A stretch of 33,247 bases of DNA from Burkholderiales bacterium (lineage in GTDB: Bacteria > Pseudomonadota > Gammaproteobacteria > Burkholderiales > Burkholderiaceae_C). The stretch covers positions 1-33,247 of the forward strand of contig JAEMQF010000165.1 of the NCBI GenBank assembly GCA_022758925.1, read 5' to 3'. The notes beneath the pieces were generated by a model that was not told the origin of the DNA, ran no database searches, and saw only the letters and a list, made by a program, of their open reading frames with translations. Positions 26,186 to 33,247 of the stretch are shown here, one piece after another; the stretch's first letter is position 1; every line of letters starts with the position of its first letter. The translations under genes and the position numbers were made by a program.

Positions 26186-28837
26186 TCAATCTCCCTCTGG
26201 CGTGAGGGGCGCCGCAGCGGTGTCGCCGGACCCACCGTTCTCGCCGTTCGAACCGCTCGCGTCGTTCTCGACGATGCGCTGCAAGCCGATGAGTTTGGTT
26301 CCGTCGTCCAGCGCGATCAGGGTCACGCCCTGCGTCGCACGGCCGAGTTCGCGGATTTCGCTGACGCGCGTGCGCACGACAACGCCGCGGTCGGTGATCA
26401 GCATGATCTCGTCGTCGTGGCGCACCAAGGTGGCAGCGACGACCTTGCCATTGCGTTCGGTCTGCTGGATCGCGATCATGCCTTTTGTGCCGCGCCCGTG
26501 GCGCGTGTATTCGACGATGCTGGTGCGCTTGCCGTAGCCGTTTTCGGTGGCCGTGAGCACGCTTTGCGATTCGTCTTCCGCAACCAGCATCGCGATCACG
26601 CTTTGCCCGGGATCGAGCATCATGCCGCGCACGCCGCGCGCCTGGCGGCCCATGCCGCGCACGTCGTTTTCGTCGAAACGCACCGCCTTGCCGCCGTCGC
26701 TGAACAGCATCACGTCGTGGTGGCCGTCGGTGAGCGCGGCGCCGACCAGGAAATCGCCAGGGTCCAGATCGACGGCAATGATTCCGGCCTTGCGCGGATT
26801 GCTGAATTCATCCAGGCGAGTCTTCTTCACCGTGCCTTGCGCCGTGGCCATGAAGACGAACAACTCGGGCGCAAAGCTGCGTGCCTCGCCGGTCAGCGGC
26901 AGCACGACATTGACTTTCTCGCCGGCCAGCAGCGGGAACATGTTGACGATCGGGCGCCCGCGTGAATTGCGCGAACCCTGGGGCACCTCCCAGACTTTGA
27001 GCCAGTAGACACGGCCACGATTCGTGAAGCACAGAATGTTGTCGTGCGTATTCGCGATGAAAAGTTGCTCGATCCAGTCGTCTTCCTTGGTTTGCGTGGC
27101 CTGTTTGCCGCGCCCGCCGCGGCGCTGCGCGTGGTATTCGGACAAGACCTGGCTCTTGATGTAGCCGGTGTGCGAAAGCGTCACCACCATGTCGGCGGGC
27201 TGAATCAGGTCTTCGGTGCCGAGGTCCTGCGCATTGTGTTCGATCACGCTGCGCCGCGCCCCCAGTTGGGTCTGGCCGAATTCGAGTTTGATCGCGCTCA
27301 ACTCGTCGTCGATGATCGTCGTCACGCGTGGCGGCGTGTTCAGGATGTCGATCAGGTCCGCAATCTGCGCCATCACCTCTTTGTATTCGCTGACGATCTT
27401 GTCCTGCTCGAGACCGGTCAAACGCTGCAAGCGCATTTGCAGGATCTCGCCCGCCTGTTCTTCCGACAGGCGGTACAGGCCATCGGGTTGCAAGCCGAAC
27501 GACGCATCCAGCCCCGCCGGGCGATAGGCCGCGCGCCCGCCGGGCGTCTGCCCTTCGGCGCGCGCCAGCATCTCGCGCACCATCGTCGAGTCCCAACTCT
27601 TGCTCATCAGTGCCGACTTCGCCAGCGGCGGTGTGGGCGAGGTCTTGATCGTCTCGATGAATGAATCGATGTTGGCCAGCGCCACCGCCAGCCCTTCCAG
27701 GACATGGCCGCGTTCGCGCGCCTTGCGCAGCTCGAACACGGTGCGCCGCGTCACCACTTCGCGCCGGTGTTCCAGGAAGATCGAGACCAGATCGCGCAGG
27801 CTGCACAGCTTCGGCTGGCCGCCGATCAGCGCAACCATGTTCATGCCGAACGTGTCTTGCAGTTGCGTCTGCTTGTACAGGTTGTTCAGCACCACTTCGG
27901 GCACTTCCCCGCGCTTGAGTTCGATCACGACGCGCATGCCCGATTTGTCGGACTCGTCCTGGATGTGGCTGATGCCGTCGATCTTCTTCTCGTGCACCAG
28001 CTCGGCGATGCGCTCAAGCAGGTTCTTCTTGTTCACCTGGTAGGGAATTTCGTCGACGATGATGGCCTGGCGCTGGCCCTTGTCGATCTCTTCGAAATGC
28101 GCCTTCGCCCGCATCACGACCTTGCCGCGGCCGGTGCGGTAGCCCTCGCGCACGCCGTTCAGGCCGTAGATGATTCCGGCAGTGGGGAAGTCGGGCGCGG
28201 GCACGATCTGCATCAGTTCATCGACGCTGGCCTGCGGGTTCTTCAGCAAGTGATGACAGGCGTCGATCACTTCATTCAGGTTGTGTGGCGGAATGTTGGT
28301 GGCCATGCCCACCGCGATGCCGCCGGCACCGTTGACCAGCAGGTTGGGCAATCGCGCCGGCATCACCAGCGGCTCTTTCTCGCTGCCGTCGTAGTTGGGC
28401 CCGAAATTCACCGTCTCCTTGTCCAGATCGGCAAGCATTTCATGGGCGATCTTCGACAGCCGAATTTCGGTGTAGCGCATCGCCGCGGCGTTGTCGCCGT
28501 CCACCGACCCGAAGTTGCCCTGCCCGTCCACCAGCATGTGGCGCAATGAAAAATCTTGGGCCATGCGGACAATCGTGTCGTACACCGACTGGTCGCCGTG
28601 CGGGTGGTACTTGCCGATCACGTCGCCGACGATGCGCGCGCTCTTCTTGTACGGCCGGTTCCAGTCGTTGTTCAGCTCGTGCATCGCGAACAGCACGCGC
28701 CGGTGCACGGGTTTGAGACCGTCGCGCGCGTCGGGCAATGCGCGCCCGACGATCACGCTCATCGCGTAGTCGAGGTACGAACGCCGCATCTCCTCTTCGA
28801 GGCTGATCGGCAGGGTTTCCTTGGCGAATTGGCTCAT
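26186..28837 (-). CDS. gyrA: DNA gyrase subunit A
   Basis: GyrA cuts and rejoins DNA during supercoiling. The 883-residue protein has [20 protein letters not shown] at the N-terminus, and the catalytic Tyr122 lies in RYTEIRL. The GyrA box QRRGGRGK that opens the C-terminal wrapping domain begins near residue 571. The quinolone-resistance-determining region reads GDQSVYDT, giving Gln83, Ser84 and Asp87 in E. coli numbering; most enteric enzymes have Ser83. The C-terminal tail is rich in Gly and acidic or polar residues. It is divergent from ompA. A -10-like TAGAAT sits in a palindrome about 75 bases upstream. Confidence 0.98.
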   Translation of the reverse strand: MSQFAKETLPISLEEEMRRSYLDYAMSVIVGRALPDARDGLKPVHRRVLFAMHELNNDWNRPYKKSARIVGDVIGKYHPHGDQSVYDTIVRMAQDFSLRHMLVDGQGNFGSVDGDNAAAMRYTEIRLSKIAHEMLADLDKETVNFGPNYDGSEKEPLVMPARLPNLLVNGAGGIAVGMATNIPPHNLNEVIDACHHLLKNPQASVDELMQIVPAPDFPTAGIIYGLNGVREGYRTGRGKVVMRAKAHFEEIDKGQRQAIIVDEIPYQVNKKNLLERIAELVHEKKIDGISHIQDESDKSGMRVVIELKRGEVPEVVLNNLYKQTQLQDTFGMNMVALIGGQPKLCSLRDLVSIFLEHRREVVTRRTVFELRKARERGHVLEGLAVALANIDSFIETIKTSPTPPLAKSALMSKSWDSTMVREMLARAEGQTPGGRAAYRPAGLDASFGLQPDGLYRLSEEQAGEILQMRLQRLTGLEQDKIVSEYKEVMAQIADLIDILNTPPRVTTIIDDELSAIKLEFGQTQLGARRSVIEHNAQDLGTEDLIQPADMVVTLSHTGYIKSQVLSEYHAQRRGGRGKQATQTKEDDWIEQLFIANTHDNILCFTNRGRVYWLKVWEVPQGSRNSRGRPIVNMFPLLAGEKVNVVLPLTGEARSFAPELFVFMATAQGTVKKTRLDEFSNPRKAGIIAVDLDPGDFLVGAALTDGHHDVMLFSDGGKAVRFDENDVRGMGRQARGVRGMMLDPGQSVIAMLVAEDESQSVLTATENGYGKRTSIVEYTRHGRGTKGMIAIQQTERNGKVVAATLVRHDDEIMLITDRGVVVRTRVSEIRELGRATQGVTLIALDDGTKLIGLQRIVENDASGSNGENGGSGDTAAAPLTPEGD

Positions 28838-28908
28838 GCGGGGGATTGGGCAACGCGACGCGGGCGCGGCTTGCAGCGACGGTTGCGGGGCTGGTCTGGC
28901 GGACGCCG

Positions 28909-28924
28909 CGCAATTCTAATTGCG
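28909..28924 (-). promoter_or_regulatory. Palindrome containing a candidate gyrA -10 element
   Basis: CGCAATT-2 bases-AATTGCG is a perfect inverted repeat. Read on the minus strand it contains TAGAAT, about 75 bases upstream of the gyrA ATG. It may be a promoter overlapped by an operator. The gyrA-ompA gap is 216 bases. Confidence 0.35.
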
Positions 28925-28998
28925 ATGGGCGGACCCTATGGCACAATCCGCCTCCGGTTGTCAGCCATCGCGCTTGCGGCGGCTCACCAGCTTGGTGC

Positions 28999-29004
28999 TA
29001 AGAT
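28999..29004 (+). promoter_or_regulatory. Candidate -10 element of ompA
   Basis: TAAGAT within an AT-rich patch (TAAGATATTTAAACAATT) stands out in this GC-rich region. A TTGCGG 19 bases upstream (28974-28979) could be the -35. It would give a leader of about 43 bases ending in a strong GAGAGGAGA ribosome binding site before ATG 29054. Confidence 0.45.
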
Positions 29005-29053
29005 ATTTAAACAATTCGCAGGCACAACTGCGCCATTCCTCGAGAGGAGAACC

Positions 29054-29746
29054 ATGAAGAAACTGAACCACGTGGCATCGCTGTTTGCTTCCGCTGCGCT
29101 CGCTGCTTCGGTGTCTGGCGCATTTGCGCAGTCATCGGGTACCGACCAGTGGACCAACTCATCGGGCCTTGTCTGGAAAACCGGCAGCGGCGATAACTGC
29201 TGGCGTGACGCCAACTGGACGCCGGCAACGGCCAATCAAGCGTGCGATGGCGCTTTGAAGCCGGCAGCGCCGCCGCCCCCTCCGCCGCCGCCCCCACCGC
29301 CGCCACCGCCGCCGCCGCCGCCGCCGGCCATGGTGCAAGCTCCGCCGCCGCCGCCGCCACCCCCGCCGCCGCCGCCCGCGCCGGTGAGCGAGAAGGTCAG
29401 TTTCGCGGCTGACGCCTTCTACGACACCGGCAAGGCCGTGCTCAAGCCAGAAGGCATGGCCAAGCTCGACGACCTGATCTCCAAGATGCAGGGCATCAAC
29501 CTCGAAGTCATCATTGCGGTCGGGCACACCGACTCCGATGGCGACGATGCTTTGAACCAGAAGTTGTCGGTGGCCCGTGCCGAGTCTGTCAAGGCCTACA
29601 TGACGAGCAAGGGCGTCGAGCAGAACCGCATCTACACCGAAGGCAAGGGTGAAAAGCAGCCGGTGGCCGACAACAAGACCAAGGAAGGCAAGCAGAAGAA
29701 CCGCCGCGTCGAAATTGAAGTGGTCGGAACACGCACCCGCAAGTAA
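29054..29746 (+). CDS. ompA: OmpA family outer membrane protein with polyproline linker
   Basis: This 230-residue exported protein tethers the outer membrane to peptidoglycan. Residues 1-25 are a clear signal peptide ending AFA-QSS. A short Trp-rich segment (about 26-68; [18 protein letters not shown]) follows in place of a large beta-barrel. Then come 19 consecutive Pro codons, a short AMVQA break, 12 more Pro, and the C-terminal OmpA domain (about 115-225) with [22 protein letters not shown] and NRRVEIEV. The GAGAGGAGA ribosome binding site is 3 bases from the ATG. Strong terminator downstream. The linker is encoded by CCG-rich simple repeats that could change length. Confidence 0.94.
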   Translation: MKKLNHVASLFASAALAASVSGAFAQSSGTDQWTNSSGLVWKTGSGDNCWRDANWTPATANQACDGALKPAAPPPPPPPPPPPPPPPPPPPAMVQAPPPPPPPPPPPPAPVSEKVSFAADAFYDTGKAVLKPEGMAKLDDLISKMQGINLEVIIAVGHTDSDGDDALNQKLSVARAESVKAYMTSKGVEQNRIYTEGKGEKQPVADNKTKEGKQKNRRVEIEVVGTRTRK

Positions 29747-29761
29747 ACGGGTTCGTGCTGC

Positions 29762-29795
29762 AACAAACCCCGCCTCGGCGGGGTTTTGTTTTTTC
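29762..29795 (+). terminator. Rho-independent terminator of ompA
   Basis: CCCCGCC-TC-GGCGGGG (29768-29783) is followed by TTTTGTTTTTT, and an upstream AACAAA extends the pairing. It lies about 20 bases after the ompA stop. This is a strong, classical terminator. Confidence 0.92.
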
Positions 29796-29832
29796 CGGGT
29801 CCTGAATGCGCTGGTGAACTGCGGCCGGCCGC

Positions 29833-29838
29833 TAACAT
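29833..29838 (+). promoter_or_regulatory. Candidate -10 element of ubiG
   Basis: TAACAT is followed by 8 bases (mostly C) and the tandem start codons ATGATG at 29847. It lies between the ompA terminator and ubiG, where a promoter is needed. No ribosome binding site is present. Confidence 0.4.
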
Positions 29839-29846
29839 CACCCCCC

Positions 29847-30551
29847 ATGATGTCGAACGCCGATCCTCAAGAGCTCGCCAAGTTCAGCGATTTGGCGCAT
29901 CGCTGGTGGGACCCCGACAGCGAATTCCGGCCGCTGCATCAGATCAACCCGCTGCGCCTGGAATGGATCGACGCCCTGGTGCGTTTGGCGGGAAAGTCGG
30001 TGCTCGATGTCGGCTGCGGCGGGGGCATTCTGGCCGACGCGATGGCGCGGCGCGGTGCGAGCGTATTGGGAATCGATCTGGCGGCCAAGCCGCTCCGGGT
30101 GGCGCAACTGCATGCGCTGGAAGCGCAGACCTCGGGCGTCGAATACCGCGAAGTTTCGGCTGAGGCGCTGGCCGAAGAAAGGCCGCAGAGCTACGACGTC
30201 ATCACCTGCATGGAGATGCTCGAGCATGTGCCCGACCCTTCGGCGATCGTCGACGCATGCGCCAGGCTGACGAAGCCGGGCGGCTGGTTGTTCTTCTCGA
30301 CCATCAATCGCAACCCGAAGGCGTTCCTGTTCGCCATCGTCGGTGCCGAGCATGTGCTGAAGCTGCTGCCCAAGGGGACGCACGAATACGCGCGCTTCAT
30401 TCGACCGAGCGAATTGGCGCAGTGGTGCCGCACGGCGGGCCTGAGCCCAGGTGAGATGCGCGGCATGGAATACAACCCGTTGATCCGACGCTACAGCCTG
30501 ACGCACGACACCAGCGTCAACTACCTGATGGCATGGCGCAAGGCGCCATGA
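29847..30551 (+). CDS. ubiG: Ubiquinone biosynthesis O-methyltransferase UbiG
   Basis: UbiG performs both O-methylations in ubiquinone synthesis using S-adenosylmethionine. The 234-residue protein starts with [20 protein letters not shown], a very typical UbiG N-terminus. The SAM-binding motif is [19 protein letters not shown], followed by [10 protein letters not shown] and LFFSTINRN, and it ends with NYLMAWRK. Start may be ATG 29847 or the next codon, ATG 29850. Its stop overlaps the gph start (ATGA), which indicates coupling. Confidence 0.96.
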   Translation: MMSNADPQELAKFSDLAHRWWDPDSEFRPLHQINPLRLEWIDALVRLAGKSVLDVGCGGGILADAMARRGASVLGIDLAAKPLRVAQLHALEAQTSGVEYREVSAEALAEERPQSYDVITCMEMLEHVPDPSAIVDACARLTKPGGWLFFSTINRNPKAFLFAIVGAEHVLKLLPKGTHEYARFIRPSELAQWCRTAGLSPGEMRGMEYNPLIRRYSLTHDTSVNYLMAWRKAP

Positions 30552-31222
30552 GTGCGACTGCGATGAACGTGAAGGCGCTGCTGTTCGATCTGGACGGCAC
30601 GCTGATCGACAGTGCACCCGACCTCGCCGGCGCCGCCAACGAAATGCGGGTTGCGCGCGGCTTGCCCGAGCTGCCGCTGAGCCATTTCCGGCCGATGGTG
30701 GGCTCCGGCGCGCGCGGCATGTTGCATCGAGCGCTCGAGGTCGGCCCTGATCACGATGATTTCGCTGCCCTGCGCGACGAGTTCCTCGGCCGCTATGAAA
30801 GCCGCATGACGCTCGAGACGCGCATCTTCCCCGCCATGTTGCCCGTGCTGCAGGCGCTGCTGCTGCGCAGCCTGCCGTGGGCGATCGTGACGAACAAGGC
30901 CACGCGCTTCACCGAGCCGCTGGTGCGTGCGCTGGGCCTGGATCTGCAATCGAAGGCGTTGATCTGTGGCGACACCACGCCGCACTCCAAGCCGCATCCG
31001 GCGCCACTGCTCGAAGCGGCGCGGCGCATGCAGGTTTCTGTTACCGAATGCATCTACGTCGGCGACGACCTGCGCGACGTGCAGGCGGGCCGCGCCGCGG
31101 GCATGGCCACTGTCGCCGTCGCCTGGGGCTATACGGGCCAGGGCGACGTGATCGAGAACTGGGGCGCGGACCATGTGATCCACTGGCCGCATCAGCTCTT
31201 GCAACTCCCGGGATTGGCCTAA
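30548..31222 (+). CDS. gph: Phosphoglycolate phosphatase (HAD family)
   Basis: Gph removes phosphate from 2-phosphoglycolate, formed in DNA repair and, in carbon-fixing cells, photorespiration. The 224-residue HAD hydrolase has motif [10 protein letters not shown], motif II TNKA, and motif IV VGDDLRD. The ATG at 30548 overlaps the ubiG TGA by 4 bases; ATG 30563 just before KALLFDLDG is an alternative. The ubiG-gph pair is conserved in betaproteobacteria. The stop TAA at 31220 is shared with the likely -10 element of ssrA. Confidence 0.94.
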   Translation: MSATAMNVKALLFDLDGTLIDSAPDLAGAANEMRVARGLPELPLSHFRPMVGSGARGMLHRALEVGPDHDDFAALRDEFLGRYESRMTLETRIFPAMLPVLQALLLRSLPWAIVTNKATRFTEPLVRALGLDLQSKALICGDTTPHSKPHPAPLLEAARRMQVSVTECIYVGDDLRDVQAGRAAGMATVAVAWGYTGQGDVIENWGADHVIHWPHQLLQLPGLA

Positions 31223-31225
31223 ACT
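31220..31225 (+). promoter_or_regulatory. Candidate -10 element of ssrA, overlapping the gph stop codon
   Basis: TAAACT begins with the gph stop codon and ends 10 bases before the mature tmRNA 5' end at 31236. TTGCAA at 31199-31204, inside the last gph codons, could be the -35 with a short 15-base spacer. Confidence 0.4.
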
Positions 31226-31235
31226 ACGCCGCTCT

Positions 31236-31606
31236 GGGGCTGACCTGGCTTCGACGTGGGTTCGGACTTGGAACAGGGCATGCCGAGCACCAGTACGCTC
31301 GTAAATCCACTGGAAACAAAGTAACTGCGAACGACTCTACGTACGCTCTCGCCGCTTAAAACCGGTGAGCTTCGCAACAGTTGGCCGATGGGCTGGGCTT
31401 GAGGGGCAACCTGAAGGCTGCGAAGTCATACACATCAGCTCGTCCTGAGCCGGGTCACTCGGCACAGGGTTAAATCAAGTGACTCGTCGAATGGGTAGCG
31501 TGCTGCTGCGCGACCCAGGAGGCTAAAAACAAATCAGCCAGCTAAGCGTGTAGATCTGCCTGACGAAGGCTTGCGGACGGGGGTTCGATTCCCCCCAGCT
31601 CCACCA
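31236..31606 (+). ncRNA. ssrA: Transfer-messenger RNA (tmRNA)
   Basis: tmRNA rescues stalled ribosomes and tags the incomplete protein for proteolysis. The 5' end GGGGCUGAC...GGCUUCGACGUGG and the 3' end GGGGGUUCGAUUCCCCCCAGCUCCACCA form the tRNA-like half; GGGGCU pairs with AGCUCC next to the CCA. The tag frame at 31327-31359 encodes ANDSTYALAA and ends in TAA, so the full tag is (A)ANDSTYALAA. Length of about 371 nucleotides fits one-piece tmRNA. A strong terminator follows within 8 bases. Confidence 0.97.
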
Positions 31607-31613
31607 GTACCAG

Positions 31614-31647
31614 GACCCCAACTGTTTTCAGTTGGGGTCTTTTTTTT
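31614..31647 (+). terminator. Rho-independent terminator of ssrA
   Basis: A perfect 11-bp stem GACCCCAACTG/CAGTTGGGGTC with a TTTT loop is followed by eight T. On the minus strand there is no T tract, so it does not end fic transcription. The 163 bases from here to the fic stop show nothing I can support. Confidence 0.95.
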
Positions 31648-31810
31648 GCCTGATCGCGACCATCCCACCGTGTTCGCGCGGGTCCGCGGGCTCGTGCCGA
31701 AGCATGCGCAGTTCGCGGGTCGTTGCTTCGGCCCGCTCCCGACCAGCTTGCTCTCGCTTTTGGCCACTCTTCCTTGCCGCCTTGCTTTGTGCGAAGGGCC
31801 CAAGCCTGAC

Positions 31811-32935
31811 CTACTCCGATGAGTCGTTCAGCACGTAGCTGGTGCTGCGCCCGCCCGCATCCGATTTCCGCAGTACCCCACGTGCAAGCAGGTCGGAAAT
31901 GTCGCGAAGCGCCGTGTCCGGCGAGCACTTGGCGATGGCCGCCCACTTGCTGCTGTTGAGCTTGCCTTCAAAACCATCGAGCAGCCGATTGAGAAGCTTC
32001 ACTTGTCGCTCGTTCAGAGGCGTCGTCGCCCAGCGCTGCCAGAACCGCGCCTTGGCGAGCACGGCGTCGAGGGTGTGCTGCGCCTGGTCGACGGCTTGGT
32101 GCAGCGTATCGAGGAACCAGGCGAGCCACCCTGTGACATCAAGCGATGCTCTTTGGCTGCGCTCCAGGATTTCGTAGTACGCCTTGCGCTCCCGCTGGAT
32201 CTGCGCTGACAGGCTGTAGAAACGCTGCGGACTGCCATCGGCACGGGCCAGAAACAGATCGCCGATGGCGCGTGCAACGCGGCCGTTGCCATCGTCGAAC
32301 GGGTGCAGGGTAACGAACCACAAGTGTGCAAGACCAGCCTTGATCAGCGGCGGCTCGTTCGACGCGCTGTTGGTCCATTCGAGAAAGCGGTCGGTCTCGG
32401 ACTGCAGCCGATTCGCTGGCGGCGCTTCGAAGTGCACCCGCTGGCGGCCAAGCGGGCCCGACACGACCCGCATCGGGCCGGTGGCATCGTCACGCCAGAC
32501 GCCCGGGTTGATCCGGGAAAGGCCAGAGTAGCCGGCGGGGAAGAGGGCGGCGTGCCAACCAAACAGTCGATCCCGGGTGACCGGCGCGTTGCAGTTGGCG
32601 GTGGCGTCGAGCACCATCGCGACAACGCCTTCGACGTGACGGTCCACCGCGGCCAGGGCACCGATGTCGACGCCAAGGCGGCGGGCGATGGAGGAGCGCA
32701 CCGCCTGCGTGTTCAGCTTCTCGCCCTCGATCTCGCTGGTCTTGACCACGTCCTCGGTCAGCGCCGACAGGCTGGCCTGGTCGCGCAGAGCCCTTCCGAC
32801 ATCGGCCAGTCGTCCCAGCAACAGACCCTGGGCACGACTGACGTCGGCCAACGAACGCGCGAGTGAAGCCAGGTCATAGCGCCAATCTGGCCATTCGCTG
32901 GCCTGCCAGATGTAGGTGTAATCGCCGCCGTTCAT
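31811..32935 (-). CDS. Fic family protein, class II (N-terminal inhibitory helix, C-terminal winged helix)
   Basis: Fic enzymes usually transfer AMP to protein hydroxyls. The 374-residue product has the full catalytic motif HPFDDGNGRVAR, so it is probably active. An inhibitory motif of the S/T-x3-E-G/N type is present upstream in KTSEIEGEKL (about residues 70-79), which makes it class II, self-restrained. The C-terminal 80 residues look like a winged helix (LNERQVKLLNRLL ... ALRDISDLLARGVLRKS). The ATG at 32935 is chosen because the family N-terminus (YIWQASEWPDWRYD) begins there; an open frame continues 34 codons upstream. A CATAAT box lies 6 bases before the ATG. Target protein unknown. Such genes often sit with restriction or stress loci. 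Confidence 0.94.
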   Translation of the reverse strand: MNGGDYTYIWQASEWPDWRYDLASLARSLADVSRAQGLLLGRLADVGRALRDQASLSALTEDVVKTSEIEGEKLNTQAVRSSIARRLGVDIGALAAVDRHVEGVVAMVLDATANCNAPVTRDRLFGWHAALFPAGYSGLSRINPGVWRDDATGPMRVVSGPLGRQRVHFEAPPANRLQSETDRFLEWTNSASNEPPLIKAGLAHLWFVTLHPFDDGNGRVARAIGDLFLARADGSPQRFYSLSAQIQRERKAYYEILERSQRASLDVTGWLAWFLDTLHQAVDQAQHTLDAVLAKARFWQRWATTPLNERQVKLLNRLLDGFEGKLNSSKWAAIAKCSPDTALRDISDLLARGVLRKSDAGGRSTSYVLNDSSE

Positions 32936-32941
32936 GCGGAG

Positions 32942-33018
32942 ATTATGGGCCGGGTTATCCGCAGGTGACAGGTATTCGCCGCAGTGCGTGCGGCGATAGA
33001 GTGACCTATTCGCCGCAG
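32942..33018 (-). promoter_or_regulatory. fic promoter with direct and inverted repeats (candidate operator)
   Basis: On the minus strand a CATAAT -10 box (32947-32942) lies 6 bases before the fic ATG, with CTGTCA (32972-32967) as a possible -35. Next to it, CTGCGGCGAATA occurs twice, 34 bases apart (32973-32984 and 33007-33018), with a third partial copy at 32954-32964. The inner copy also forms a 7-bp inverted repeat CGCCGCA-5 bases-TGCGGCG (32977-32995). The layout fits an operator, perhaps bound by the winged helix of Fic itself; that is inference. Confidence 0.45.
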
Positions 33019-33146
33019 CGCTATTCGGGCCAGTCATCGGGCGCAGCAGCTTGGTTCGAACGGCGAAGGATCTCAGCGCCGCCAGATGGTGGCCGCCTCG
33101 ACTCGTGCCCCTGGCTTAACCGCTCACGCCTGAACCCGCTGTTCCA

Positions 33147-33247
33147 TCAATACGACTTCGGCAGGTCCAGCACCTTTTCGGCGATGAACGACAGGATCAG
33201 TTGTTCGGTGACCGGCGCGATGCGTGTGATCATCACCTCGCGCAGCA
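33147..33247 (-). CDS. C-terminal fragment of an unidentified protein (cut by window edge)
   Basis: A frame open to the window edge encodes 32 residues and stops at 33147. It contains REVMITRIAPVTEQLILSF and ends in LDLPKSY. The composition (normal helix-like pattern, no low complexity) looks like real coding sequence, but I do not recognise the family. It is upstream of fic on the same strand with about 210 bases between. A restriction or helicase-type neighbour would fit the usual company of Fic genes but cannot be shown. Confidence 0.5.
   Translation of the reverse strand, partial: LREVMITRIAPVTEQLILSFIAEKVLDLPKSY

Noticed and set aside
31597-31606. A second ssrA 3'-end copy that would prove integration
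   Set aside because: I looked for the terminal sequence through 31607-33247 and saw no repeat.

Overview
The window is a gene-dense, high-GC chromosomal segment of a betaproteobacterium, most likely of the order Burkholderiales (Comamonadaceae or the Rubrivivax/Leptothrix group). The reasons are the gene orders (gyrA divergent from ompA-ubiG-gph-ssrA; pheA-tyrA-aroA-cmk-rpsA-ihfB-lapA-lapB-rfaE-rfaD-comEA), a short OmpA with a polyproline linker, an AroA-Cmk fusion, and a tmRNA tag ending in YALAA. Placement below order is inference. Almost all of the window is core housekeeping sequence, and I see no phage, insertion sequence or CRISPR array.

Layout. Positions 1-2124 (minus): rsgA (cut by the window edge, TTG start) and an M48 membrane protease. 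2193-4470 (plus): orn and a RhlE-type DEAD-box helicase, separated by a terminator-like hairpin. 4564-5867 (minus): gluQ and an FKBP isomerase. 6087-8360 (plus): pirin and an FMN reductase overlapping by 4 bases, then two perfect copies of an 81-bp palindromic repeat, then a DUF599 membrane protein. 8367-9902: an alpha/beta hydrolase (minus), a 24-bp-arm hairpin and a decayed egtB remnant. 9902-15681: trhO (minus) divergent from dnaE, followed by a patatin phospholipase. 15792-26107 (minus): a long run comprising comEA-like, rfaD, rfaE1, lapB, lapA, ihfB, rpsA, aroA-cmk, tyrA and pheA. 26186-28837: gyrA (minus). 29054-31606 (plus): ompA, ubiG, gph and ssrA. 31811-33247 (minus): a class II Fic protein and the tail of an unidentified gene.

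How the genes work together. pheA, tyrA and aroA-cmk carry out aromatic amino acid synthesis plus CMP phosphorylation. rfaD and rfaE1 make heptose for lipopolysaccharide, and lapA/lapB regulate lipopolysaccharide assembly. rpsA, rsgA, gluQ, trhO and ssrA serve translation, ribosome assembly, tRNA modification and ribosome rescue. gyrA, dnaE and ihfB serve DNA replication and topology.

The most unusual signals are non-coding. Six genes (M48 protease, DUF599, trhO, dnaE, ubiG, fic) have a -10-like hexamer 6-8 bases before the start codon and no usable Shine-Dalgarno sequence, which predicts leaderless mRNAs. Genes with a clear Shine-Dalgarno sequence (orn, pirin, ompA) have longer leaders. Other points are the egtB fossil, the 81-bp tandem repeat, an inverted/direct repeat over the fic promoter, Gln at GyrA position 83, and the absence of serC between gyrA and pheA. 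I found no convincing multi-gene novel system.
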